Shown one piece after another: positions 17,522 to 25,515 of a DNA stretch of 64,000 nt. Source of the stretch: Bradyrhizobium sp. AZCC 1610 (GTDB lineage Bacteria > Pseudomonadota > Alphaproteobacteria > Rhizobiales > Xanthobacteraceae). The notes below the pieces were generated by a model. That model was not told the DNA's origin. It saw only the letters and a program-made list of their open reading frames with translations, and searched no databases. The stretch lies in the NCBI RefSeq assembly GCF_036924515.1, contig NZ_JAZHRR010000001.1:6543001-6607000 (forward strand). Direction: 5' to 3'. A program made the translations under genes and the position numbers. Within the stretch, counting starts at the first letter, position 1; the number at the start of each line of letters is the position of its first letter.

Positions 17522-18032
17522 CGCCGCTCCTGTATTGCGGGCCACGCCGCGCCAGCGCTTCCGGATCCGCACGATTGCGCTTACGCTTCTCGAAGGTCCG
17601 CTCGACATGGTGTTCGGAGATAAACGAGGCAATGGTATCACGCACCGAGGTGGGCATCGGCACGGCTTCAACAATTCCTTGGCCCGGCTCCGTCAAAGCC
17701 TCCGCTTCTGCTGGGTCCGCCGTGACGGCGGCAATCCTATACGGGGGATCGCCTGCGGTTGATAGCAGTGCGATCCACACCGAGGGAGCGGCCGAGACGA
17801 GATTGTCGCGGTAGTTTTCCGTTTCGGTGCGATAAAGCTCGATCTCCGCCACACCGGCGTAAAAGGTCACGGTTTCTTCTTCGCCTGAAAGCCGCGTCCA
17901 CGGATCCGCGTCCGGGAAGCCGCCAAGCACGCCGGTCGGGCGCCAGGTAAATTCAGACCATGGCGAATTGGCCTTGCATCGTTCGACAATGACGCCAATG
18001 GGAATCCGCACGAGTGGTGCTATCACGTTCAC
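17511..18032 (-). CDS. DUF3305 protein of formate dehydrogenase locus
   Basis: A 173-residue protein with the DUF3305 core: RIPIGVIVERCKANSPWSEF, WRPTGVLGG, then FYAGVAEIELYRTETENYRDN and PSVWIALLS. The C-terminal end is Arg-rich. It is paired with DUF3306, as in other alphaproteobacterial formate dehydrogenase loci, and function is unknown. It starts with GTG at 18032, which overlaps the TGA of a broken upstream frame (GTGA), a sign that it was once translationally coupled to a gene that is now lost. Confidence 0.87.
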   Translation of the reverse strand: MNVIAPLVRIPIGVIVERCKANSPWSEFTWRPTGVLGGFPDADPWTRLSGEEETVTFYAGVAEIELYRTETENYRDNLVSAAPSVWIALLSTAGDPPYRIAAVTADPAEAEALTEPGQGIVEAVPMPTSVRDTIASFISEHHVERTFEKRKRNRADPEALARRGPQYRSGDEQ

Positions 18033-18125
18033 GCGACTGCCTCCAAATGCTCGGTCGAAAGCCTGATCAATTGCGGTTTCGTGCGCAGCTTCTTCTCGGG
18101 CGGGACGGCCAAGATGAGAAAGACC
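18029..18125 (-). pseudogene. C-terminal remnant of the gene once upstream of DUF3305
   Basis: The minus-strand frame reads AVFLILAVPPEKKLRTKPQL, then IRLSTEHLEAVA and a TGA whose bases overlap the GTG start of DUF3305. Codon use is coding-like, and the overlap is typical of an operon. Upstream the frame ends abruptly at a 20-bp tandem repeat (18126-18165). Formate dehydrogenase loci often carry another small gene here, DUF6352 being one possibility, but 30 residues are too few to identify it. Confidence 0.4.
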
Positions 18126-18165
18126 GCTTTACGCTTGCATCCCTGGCTTTACGCTTGCATCCCCG
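18126..18165. repeat. Tandem duplication of a 20-bp unit
   Basis: GCTTTACGCTTGCATCCCTG at 18126-18145 is followed directly by the same unit with one mismatch (CCCCG end) at 18146-18165. It lies exactly where the coding remnant upstream of DUF3305 stops. Confidence 0.85.
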
Positions 18166-18343
18166 AATGTCAACCAATGGAGTTTGATGACGCTGGACTG
18201 GCTCGCTGAGACCAGAGCGGCGGCCATCGGTATTCCGCAGCATCGGCTGCGGACGATAGGCTCAGTTCCACACAGCGCCACATGGACTGCCAGGTATTCG
18301 TCGGTGACGAGAGGTCTGAGGTCCACGGCAACGTGTCGTCGCC

Positions 18344-18691
18344 TCACTCATTCTTTGCCGTCGCAGCTTTTTCCATTTCCTCAATCGCGAGAACAGAATG
18401 AGCGTAAGCCCCTCCTGCTCGCATTTCGGCTGCGACCCAGATCGCCTCCATCAGCTCTTCTTGCGAGGCGCCGTGCCGTAACGCCGCCTTCGTATGTCCC
18501 TTAATGCAGTAAGGGCATTGGGTTACATGTGCCACCGCGACGGCGATGATCTGCTTAACCTTGGTAGGTAGCGCGCCGTCGGCGAAGACTGCCTGGCTGA
18601 AGCTTTGAAAAGCCGCCTCAGTGTTAGGTGATAAGTCTCTGCGCTTCTGCGCAAGCCCTTTTGTGTGCGACTGAGATACGATGTCCGGCAT
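18344..18691 (-). CDS. AhpD-like / carboxymuconolactone decarboxylase family protein
   Basis: A 115-residue protein of the CMD fold. It has QIIAVAVAHVTQCPYCIKGH, with the redox Cys pair Cys59-x2-Cys62 and the following His, then ALRHGASQEELMEAIWVAAEMRAG. Proteins of this size with CPYCIxxH are alkylhydroperoxidase-like and are thought to reduce peroxides through the Cys pair. It stands alone between the DUF3305 locus and a small membrane peptide gene, on the same strand as both. Confidence 0.9.
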   Translation of the reverse strand: MPDIVSQSHTKGLAQKRRDLSPNTEAAFQSFSQAVFADGALPTKVKQIIAVAVAHVTQCPYCIKGHTKAALRHGASQEELMEAIWVAAEMRAGGAYAHSVLAIEEMEKAATAKNE

Positions 18692-18815
18692 TTAAGCCTT
18701 CCCTTCTGGTGTTAAGCCGCTTTCAGATCATCATTCCGATCTCCACGGGCTTTAAAGCCCTTGAGATCACGCTCCATTCGAATGCTTACGAGCTGTCTGC
18801 CATGCTCGCCCCTTC

Positions 18816-18971
18816 TTAATTCATCCCGACCAGATTGTGTCCGGGATCTCCGACGTGCGCGCTAGTCGATGAAAACGCAACCGCGACAGTCTCCTGTTGC
18901 AGTTGGAGCAGGTAGGACGCTCCGACCCCGATCGCCGCCGTGCAAACTACCGCTGCAATAAAAGCTCTCAT
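18816..18971 (-). CDS. Small membrane peptide common in Bradyrhizobium
   Basis: About 51 residues: one transmembrane or signal helix (MRAFIAAVVCTAAIGVGASY) followed by QLQQETVAVAFSST and a short tail. An AGAGGTGG ribosome binding site lies just before the ATG at 18971; the open frame reaches 19004 without it. I recall very similar peptides with a VAF(S/A)T motif in Bradyrhizobium genomes, all of unknown function. Confidence 0.65.
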   Translation of the reverse strand: MRAFIAAVVCTAAIGVGASYLLQLQQETVAVAFSSTSAHVGDPGHNLVGMN

Positions 18972-19298
18972 GAACGCCACCTCTTGAAATGATGCCTCCA
19001 ACAAGTAAGACGGACACTGCGTAAAGCAAGATAAAGCGCCTGCGGTTTTCGGTCGGGTGCGGGATGACGCCGTTCTATCAATAAATTTGATATCAATTGA
19101 CGACTTTTATCGTTTGTCAAAATCAGCCGTGGTCATACGGTGGATGCTCTTCGATGTCGGCTTACGCGTTCGCATGTTCAGCTGAAGTCGATATTAGGCG
19201 CACCGACGACGTCTCCCAGTTTCGGCTTCATCTAAGCGCGGAAGTCTGGCCATGCGACTGTGAGGATGAGCGTCGCCGTACGAGGTGATGGGTGAGAA
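18972..19298. other. Intergenic region upstream of the ferredoxin-like gene
   Basis: About 330 bp without a supported gene. It holds a 10-bp palindrome TTGATATCAA (19087-19096) and, at 19106-19119, a weaker relative of the repeated element (nine identical bases, TCGTTTGTC, again pointing to the downstream gene). Confidence 0.4.
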
Positions 19299-21335
19299 AT
19301 GATGGGTGATACCGCACCTCATCTGATGATCTGCACCTGCGAGGAATCCATGCAGCTTGACGCGCGGGCGATAGGTCGCGCCTGTTCAGGGCGGATTACC
19401 CAGGCCAACCAGCTCTGCGGGCTCGAAATCGACCGGTTCAAGGCGGCACTCGCCGATGGCGTACCTATTACCGTCGCCTGTATCCAGGAAGCACCCTTGT
19501 TCCGGGAGGTAGCGGAAGATCTGGTCCCCTCCTCAGCGCTCACATTCGTCAACATTCGAGAAACCGCGGGATGGTCGAAGGATGCGGCCGTGGCTGGCCC
19601 AAATGCCGCAGCGCTGATCGCGGCAGCAGGCGAGGATGCGCCGCCCATGGCGCTGGTGACGCTCGAGAGCCGCGGCGTCGCCCTGATCTATGGCCGCGAC
19701 GAGGCAGCGATCGAGGTCGGTCGCCGACTTACCGACCGTCTCGACATCACGGTGCTTCTGACCAAGCCTGGCGACGTGACCCCTCGCCACTCAAACGGGT
19801 TTCCGGTCCTGAAGGGCAGCGTGCGCAATGCTCGTGGGCATCTCGGCCAGTTTGAACTCACGATCGACGATTATGCATTTCCCGCGCCTTCGTCGCGCCG
19901 CCGGCTGGAGTTCGGAGTCCCGCGCAATGGCGCGGTCTCGACCTGCGATATCGTGCTGGATATCAGCGGCGGCCAGCCGCTATTTCCCGCACATGAATTG
20001 CGGCCCGGCTATTTATGCGCCGATCCCCGCGACCGCGCCGCAGTCGAAAAAATGATCGCGGACGCCGGGCATCTGGTCGGCACGTTCGACAAGCCGCGCT
20101 TTATCCAGTTCGACGAATCGCTCTGTGCCCATTCGCGCTCGGGAATCATCGGCTGCACGCGTTGTCTTGACCTTTGTCCGACTGGCGCGATCACGCCGAA
20201 CGGCAACGCGGTGGCAATCGACCCTGCCATCTGCGCAGGCTGCGGCTCCTGCGCCGCGGCCTGCCCGACCGGAGCCGCATCCTATGCGCTGCCGGCCGCG
20301 GATGTGCTGATGCGACGGTTACGCACGCTTGTGCAGGTCTATCGCAAGGCTGGCGGTACCAATGCGGTCGTGCTGTTTCATGACGGCGACCATGGCGCGC
20401 CGCTCATCGACGCGTTGGCGCGGTTCGGCGACGGTCTGCCGGCAAATGTGCTCCCGGTCGAGGTCAACGAAGTCACGCAGGTTGGACCCGAGGCGATTGC
20501 TGCGCTGTTCGCTTACGGCGCAGCCGGTGCCGCGTTGCTGACGCGTGCAAAAGCCAGTCACGATCTTCTCGGCCTGCGACGGGTTGTTGAGACGTCGGAA
20601 ACCATCGTCGCAGCGCTCGGCTTCGGCGATGGGCTGGTGCGCGTCATCGAGACCGACGACCCTGATCAGCTCCGTGCCATGCTGGACACAGCGCCGGCTG
20701 GCGTTGCAACCCGGAAACCCGCGACATTCGTTCCGCGCGGCGCCAAGCGCGGCTTGCTCGAAACCGCTTTTCGCGAACTGCACCTCGCTGCGCCAGCGCC
20801 CGTCGATGTCGTGGCGCTTGCGCCCGGGGCGCCATTCGGTGGCGTGTTGTTGAATGCCGATAGTTGCACGCTCTGTCACTCCTGCGTGAACGCTTGTCCG
20901 ACGGGCGCGCTGTCGGACAATCCAGACCGCGCAATGCTGCGCTTCACTGAAAGCATCTGTGTACAGTGCGGGCTGTGCGAAGAGACGTGTCCTGAAGGCG
21001 CCATTACGCTGCAATCGCGGCTCGATTTCCACGCGTGGAACGCGCGGCAGCGGGTGTTGAAGGAAGAGGATCCCTTCCATTGCATCGGATGTGGCAAGCC
21101 GTTCGGCACGAAAAGCACAATCGAACGCGTCGTCGCCACACTCGAGGAAAAGCACTGGATGTTTACCGGTGCTAATGCCCGGCGCATTGATGTCGTAAAG
21201 ATGTGTGAAGACTGCCGCGTTGAGGCGGTCGTCAATGAAAGCTTCGATCCTCATGCGGTGCCGCGTCCACCGACCAAGACCACCGAGGACTACTTCCGCA
21301 CCCGCGAGGCGAACAAAGGCGATCCGAGCAGGTAG
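19299..21335 (+). CDS. Multi-cluster 4Fe-4S ferredoxin-like protein of formate dehydrogenase loci
   Basis: A 678-residue soluble protein. It has four classical [4Fe-4S] motifs: CTRCLDLCPTGAI and CAGCGSCAAACPTGA in the middle (about residues 285-325), and CTLCHSCVNACPTGAL and CVQCGLCEETCPEGAI in the C-terminal third. Further Cys pairs are CIGCG and CEDC near the end and CTC near the N-terminus. It is the usual companion of DUF3305/DUF3306 and probably takes electrons to or from formate dehydrogenase or serves its maturation. Here it is on the opposite strand from the fdh genes, separated by the AhpD-like gene. The start could also be the second ATG at 19302. Confidence 0.87.
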   Translation: MMGDTAPHLMICTCEESMQLDARAIGRACSGRITQANQLCGLEIDRFKAALADGVPITVACIQEAPLFREVAEDLVPSSALTFVNIRETAGWSKDAAVAGPNAAALIAAAGEDAPPMALVTLESRGVALIYGRDEAAIEVGRRLTDRLDITVLLTKPGDVTPRHSNGFPVLKGSVRNARGHLGQFELTIDDYAFPAPSSRRRLEFGVPRNGAVSTCDIVLDISGGQPLFPAHELRPGYLCADPRDRAAVEKMIADAGHLVGTFDKPRFIQFDESLCAHSRSGIIGCTRCLDLCPTGAITPNGNAVAIDPAICAGCGSCAAACPTGAASYALPAADVLMRRLRTLVQVYRKAGGTNAVVLFHDGDHGAPLIDALARFGDGLPANVLPVEVNEVTQVGPEAIAALFAYGAAGAALLTRAKASHDLLGLRRVVETSETIVAALGFGDGLVRVIETDDPDQLRAMLDTAPAGVATRKPATFVPRGAKRGLLETAFRELHLAAPAPVDVVALAPGAPFGGVLLNADSCTLCHSCVNACPTGALSDNPDRAMLRFTESICVQCGLCEETCPEGAITLQSRLDFHAWNARQRVLKEEDPFHCIGCGKPFGTKSTIERVVATLEEKHWMFTGANARRIDVVKMCEDCRVEAVVNESFDPHAVPRPPTKTTEDYFRTREANKGDPSR

Positions 21336-21423
21336 TCACAAAGGACATCAAACGCGCTGCAGCAAGACGGCACGGGCGACCTTTCAGCGCTTGCAGCCAG
21401 TCGTCCATGTCCTAGTATAAAGA

Positions 21424-21994
21424 TCACCCGTCACGTAGCGGACCTAATAATCTTCTTTTCACAACATTGGTTTGCCAGCCTTGCGGCACCGGAACTTCAA
21501 GCGAAGAATTTCCAATGATGACAAACTCGTCACCGGGACCTAGGACCATTTGCTTTCGCCAGCAGCTCAAGAAGCCTTTCGACTCACCGACAATGTCGCG
21601 TAAAGTTTGTTCATATCGTATACCTCGAGGCCGCTTCAACCAAGTTACCCGCGAGCCGGCAATTGGCTTCTCGGCCCCGTGCAAGTGGTAGTAAAGACCA
21701 CCATGCCCGAAATCTGTTTTGCAGGAAACTGCAGCATGCACATTCCAGCGCTCCGGTCTGACCGCTGCATTGTTCAGCGTATCCAAAGCGGCCGATGACG
21801 TCATGAAGCACCAATCTTCATAACCTGGAAGGCCGCTTAACCAAGGCACTTCGGAGATTTGATAGGTCGCGGACGCCTCGAGTCCCGCAGGCGGATCTGC
21901 CATCAGATCTTCGTGGAAACGTAGCAGCGCCTTCTCATACTCGGATACATCAATATCGACGTAGGGTGCGTGCCAAAAAAATGTAAGCGAGCAT
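21424..21994 (-). pseudogene. Conserved hypothetical protein, frame broken in a T7 run
   Basis: An ATG at 21994 with a very good ribosome binding site (GAGG, five bases before) starts MLAYIF. If the run of seven T (21975-21981) had six, the reading would pass smoothly into WHAPYVDIDVSEYEKALLRF, HEDLMADPP and the rest of a 190-residue protein. That product includes WLSGLPGYEDWCFM, ALDTLNNAAVRP and GGLYYHLHGAE. As written, only an internal start at 21903 gives the C-terminal 159 residues. I recall actinobacterial and rhizobial proteins with a YIFWH start and the same layout, without a function. It could be a real pseudogene, a base-call error, or a gene read by slippage. Confidence 0.65.
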
Positions 21995-22110
21995 TGTTAC
22001 CTCGTTGTGAACAGAAGCAGAGAAACTCATAACCGCGATATCAAGGATCAACGAAGAACCGACCTTCGAGTCCAGGCCCGATTTCAGCGCAGACTGCCAA
22101 CTTGACTGCC

Positions 22111-22695
22111 TCAATCCTCGATTACGCGCCGTACAGCCCGTCGCAGCTGAGGTATAACCTTCTGTTCAAACCATGGTTCTCTTTGCATCCAGATTCCGCT
22201 TCGCCAACTTGGATGTGGAAGCGGGAAGAACTTCGGCCCATATTCAGGAAATGCCTTTACCGTCTCCGTCATCGAGCTCTTCCGACCTGATCCCAGATAA
22301 CGCTTTTGGGAATATTGACCGACTAACAGTGTCAACTGAAGATTTGGCAGGTGATCAAGTACGCGCCCGTGCCAGAGGGGAGCGCATTCCGGACGAGGCG
22401 GCCTATCACCGCCGTTCGCGGCCGCGCCGGGGTAACAAAAGCCAATGGGAAGGATCGCAATTTTTCTCTGGTCGTAAAAGATCGAGCGGTTCAAATCCAT
22501 CCAATCCCTCAGGCGATCGCCGCTTGCGTCGTTCCACGGGATACCCGTCTCATGGACCCTGCTGCCTGGCGCCTGACTGATGATCAAGAGTCGTGCGCTT
22601 TTTGAAGCGCGCAAAATCGGTCGGGCGCCGTGCGGAAGCTCGGCTTCGCACATCCGACATGCACTAATTTCGTACAAGATGCGAGATAAAGACAC
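22111..22695 (-). CDS. Uracil-DNA glycosylase family protein
   Basis: A 194-residue protein. Near the N-terminus it has CRMCEAELPHGARPI; motif 1 is IISQAPGSRVHETGIPWND followed by SGDRLRDWM; and the C-terminal motif is LPHPSWRSG, the His-Pro-Ser of the uracil-DNA glycosylase fold. LLVGQYSQKRYL forms the central strand. This layout matches the short COG1573-like branch that lacks the full four-Cys FeS cluster. It probably acts on deaminated bases in DNA, but members of this branch are not all proven glycosylases. It lies between the broken gene at 21424 and a TfuA-like gene, all on the minus strand. Confidence 0.85.
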   Translation of the reverse strand: MSLSRILYEISACRMCEAELPHGARPILRASKSARLLIISQAPGSRVHETGIPWNDASGDRLRDWMDLNRSIFYDQRKIAILPIGFCYPGAAANGGDRPPRPECAPLWHGRVLDHLPNLQLTLLVGQYSQKRYLGSGRKSSMTETVKAFPEYGPKFFPLPHPSWRSGIWMQREPWFEQKVIPQLRRAVRRVIED

Positions 22696-22799
22696 TCAAG
22701 GAGCACTTCAATTTTGCTATTTTGATATGGTGGATCAAACGAGCACTACAAGTGGCAAACAACCGGCGGCAGAAGGTTCGCTGGTTCCATGCGAGCGAG

Positions 22800-22840
22800 T
22801 GATCAGTGCATCGGCAGTGTGGGAACAGTGCCGCTGATCA
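22800..22840. other. Imperfect inverted repeat
   Basis: TGATCAG at 22800-22806 pairs with CTGATCA at 22834-22840, with further pairing of CGGCA against TGCCG inside. It lies between the TfuA-like gene and the glycosylase gene and could be an operator or a transcript hairpin. Confidence 0.3.
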
Positions 22841-22974
22841 GGGTCCAGGAGACCGCATGTCGGTCAGAGAATGACAGAGTACGAAATTGCCCTCACGCCG
22901 CGCGCTTGCCAAGACCGTCGCGACCATGGAATCAATTCTCATTCTTTGCAGCTCACCGCGATAGGTATTGTGGC

Positions 22975-23616
22975 CTAGTTGTTCGAACCTTTGGCTAAGA
23001 TGCGCAGCAACTCGTATGCGTCGCTTTTCTTCACGTCGTCCCCTGCAGGCCTGACCAGCCTTAACATCTTCCTTACTCGGTCTCGACCCAATAGCGCAGA
23101 AAGGCGAAGTACTATAGTTCGGCGATCACGCTTTCCGATGCTCAATTGCTTCAATGAAACCATGGCGTGGTGGGCCTCTTCCGCGCTGATGCCACGCAGG
23201 GTAGTCAGACGCTCCAGGCAGAAGCGAACATTCACTAAAGGGATCGTGAGGGAGCGATAGGAAACGGGATCGTATATGGCCGCGATCTCATCGATGCCCC
23301 TAATACGCCCGGTGCAGTAGGCCTGGTATACCCATCCAAGCCCCACCATACCGTCCTCGCGTGCTTCGTACGCGCGCAAAGCGCCGACGCTTGCGGCGCC
23401 GCTGATCTTTACCCCGCGACGCAGAGCTCGACGGATCTCATCAAGCGGGACGACGGAACCTCCACTGAGTTCTCCATCGATGATCGCAGCGACTGTCCCA
23501 TCGCTCAATTGATCGAGATCGCCTCGCTTCACCGGAGGCCGGACTTCGGCTGCGAGTAGCGTCATAGCTTCTTCTTGAGAGAGGCTAAGGCCCGTGAACA
23601 CAATTGGCGCCGACAT
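22975..23616 (-). CDS. TfuA-like protein
   Basis: A 213-residue protein with the TfuA core: VRPPVKRGDLDQL, then AAIIDGELSGGSVVPLDEIR, then the signature ISGAASVGALRAYEA followed by DGMVGLGWVYQAYCTGRI. TfuA was named from the trifolitoxin cluster; in thioamide-forming systems it works with a YcaO enzyme on ribosomal peptides or on methyl-coenzyme M reductase. No YcaO gene and no obvious precursor peptide are present within the window. The start at 23616 is the only good ATG. The gene downstream on this strand encodes the glycosylase-like protein, separated by about 280 bp. Confidence 0.88.
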   Translation of the reverse strand: MSAPIVFTGLSLSQEEAMTLLAAEVRPPVKRGDLDQLSDGTVAAIIDGELSGGSVVPLDEIRRALRRGVKISGAASVGALRAYEAREDGMVGLGWVYQAYCTGRIRGIDEIAAIYDPVSYRSLTIPLVNVRFCLERLTTLRGISAEEAHHAMVSLKQLSIGKRDRRTIVLRLSALLGRDRVRKMLRLVRPAGDDVKKSDAYELLRILAKGSNN

Positions 23617-23872
23617 GCTTGTCTACTCTTTCATTTCTGATCCTTGGACACTGGTCCGTTTTTTAAAGTTCGACGGCGCACCCGGCGCACCGTAAAACTC
23701 CTCCTATCCCTCGCACGTGTGCTCACTCGATTGTGGCGGCTTCCGACAAGCTGACACGCGCCGCGCCGATTGGCGTCAACACAGATACTCCGTATCGACA
23801 CACGGTCCCTCGCCGGGAAAGACCTTCTTGATATCATAGAGGACTTCGACCCCGACAGCGTTCCCGCGAGCC

Positions 23873-24265
23873 TCAGGCAAACTGGGGCTCGCGGACCTTA
23901 AGGACGGTCAATTGCCGAATTTCTCCCGTCCGTGTTTCCCAAGTGATAGACTCTTCGGCGCTGAGGCCGATCAGCGCGGCCCCGACGGGGGTGAGAACAG
24001 ATATCCTTGCCTGCGAAATGTCCGCATCGCCCGGATAGACGAGAATCACGGTCTGGACCTTTCCTGTCGTGTCATCCCGGAACTCGACTTCGCTACCCAT
24101 GCACGCGGTCTGCTCTGGAAGGCCATCCGCAAGAACGTGCGCCCGCTCAAGCTCCTCGGTAAGGACTGACACTAGATCCGGCATCCTGGTCGCTGCCGCT
24201 CGCGCGAGTCGCGAGATTCCCTCGTAATCCTTGGCCGTGAGCGTTATGCGCGGACTTGATCTCAC
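23873..24265 (-). CDS. rnk: Rnk/GreA-like regulator of nucleoside diphosphate kinase, second copy
   Basis: A 130-residue protein of standard Rnk length. It opens with PRITLTAKDYEGISRLA, then a coiled arm (LTEELERAHVL) and the GreA-type C-terminal domain with ILVYPGDADISQARISVLTP, VGAALIGLSAEESITWE and LTVLKVREP. It should bind RNA polymerase near the secondary channel like other Gre-like factors. It stands alone, with about 1.2 kb of gene debris to its right. Confidence 0.9.
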   Translation of the reverse strand: MRSSPRITLTAKDYEGISRLARAAATRMPDLVSVLTEELERAHVLADGLPEQTACMGSEVEFRDDTTGKVQTVILVYPGDADISQARISVLTPVGAALIGLSAEESITWETRTGEIRQLTVLKVREPQFA

Positions 24266-25049
24266 CGCTAATAGTTATCGCCTTGTGATGGATTATCATG
24301 ATCATCTCCTATTCCTGTTCGAAATCTGCCGTCCAGGCGACCGTCGGACCCGGATCGTCATCGTTGTCCGCCCCAGTGGAGCTGGCTTGCATGATTGGCT
24401 CGCGGCCTCTGGAGTTTCCGCGCGGTCTCTCCCGTCGCATCGCTCTGGCCGTCGCCCCTTACGCGAATGAGCCAAATGTTTGTTTGACGCAGCTGCTCGT
24501 CCGTCCTTCTTTTTGGAGAGCGTTTCGTCCGATTTGCTGTTCATAGCGCACGCGCCGGCAGGCTGTTCGGCCTGACGCGGGTGAACAAGCTTTTGATGAA
24601 TGCGCCAACGACTATTGGGCGGCCGACCACCAAAGTGGCGACGCGCTTCAGTCAGCTTAGTGTGATGCCCCGAGCTCGGGATACGAAGGCGCCGCTGAGC
24701 TCGGGGCTAAATGCCCGCGATCAATTCGCCTGCGTGACACAGGCCTCGACGAAATGTCGCAAAGCTCCACATGATGAGCCTAGACTTAGGCATTCGCTGC
24801 GGAAAGTCAACGGCGGCATTCGCGGCGACGATCAGACCGTGTGCCTTCAATCCGGTGGCGGGTCGTGTCCGCGCCAGGACTCTGCAGTCAGGATGACATG
24901 CGCTGCCTCCGCGCTGGTTTCAGCGTGCAGGCGCTTGGCAACTTCGCGGTCGCGCAGCCGTGTCGCGACCCCGACGCAAACTCCGGCAACTGTCTGGCCT
25001 TCATTAAACTCAGATCAATCCGACTTTTCTCTGGGCTTATGACTCCCAG
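24266..25049. other. Debris region without intact genes
   Basis: Nearly 800 bp without a convincing complete gene. Short stretches look formerly coding. One is a minus-strand piece at about 24850-25000 that reads TRLRDREVAKRLHAETSAEA and resembles a universal-stress-protein segment, but stops interrupt it quickly. I see no terminator or RNA gene. Confidence 0.4.
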
Positions 25050-25195
25050 CTCACAGCTATCCCGAGCTGTTGCTCAAGGAGCGAGCCTGTGCGCCGACCG
25101 TCGTTTGGTCGGCAATCAATCGGTCTGCGCAGTTAACGACACTCCGTACTGAGAGAATCGCGGGAGAGGGTTCTAGCAAACTCGATGCCAGTTCT
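25050..25195 (-). pseudogene. Decayed N-terminus of a second LysR regulator
   Basis: The minus strand reads CADRLIADQTTVGAQARSL, aligning with KAADRLHVAQTTVSARVRLL of the LysR protein at 6189-7037. The preceding ELASSLLEPSPAIL matches ELARTFIEIVSTG. The nucleotide match includes GTTGCTCAAGGAG (here) against GCTGCTCAAGGAG (6914-6926). The rest of the gene is missing, and the start codon is lost. The upstream side keeps the repeated element at 25230-25243, at the same distance as in the intact gene. Confidence 0.6.
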
Positions 25196-25229
25196 GATGC
25201 ATCCGCAAAAGTGCATTTAAGTAACAATA

Positions 25230-25243
25230 GAATTCGTTTGTCT
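25230..25243 (+). promoter_or_regulatory. Repeated 14-bp element, copy E
   Basis: GAATTCGTTTGTCT, identical to copy A. It sits about 40 bp from the former start of the decayed LysR copy, as copy C does for the intact regulator, and points toward the glucan-synthase fragment and thioesterase to the right. Confidence 0.5.
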
Positions 25244-25515
25244 AACGTTCTTGCGAGATGGATCTTCAGATCGTCGCTGAGTGACGCGCAACGATAAGGT
25301 GAGGGGTGATTGGTCGAAAGAACCGTCCTTACCTCTGTGGTCAAACTACAGGTTACGGAAGCATTATTGAGATTTATGCACAAACGAGCGCACAGCTGGT
25401 CTCCCTGACTTTGAGCGTCGTTAGAGTCGGCGGAGCCAGTGGATAATAGCCGTCGCTAACGATCGAGGATTATCTGGCTGATCGAATGGCCGGTAATGAC
25501 GTCGAGAGGTATTGA

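Noticed and set aside
19087..19096. TTGATATCAA as an FNR/FixK box
   Set aside because: The two half sites have no four-base spacer, so it does not fit TTGAT-N4-ATCAA.
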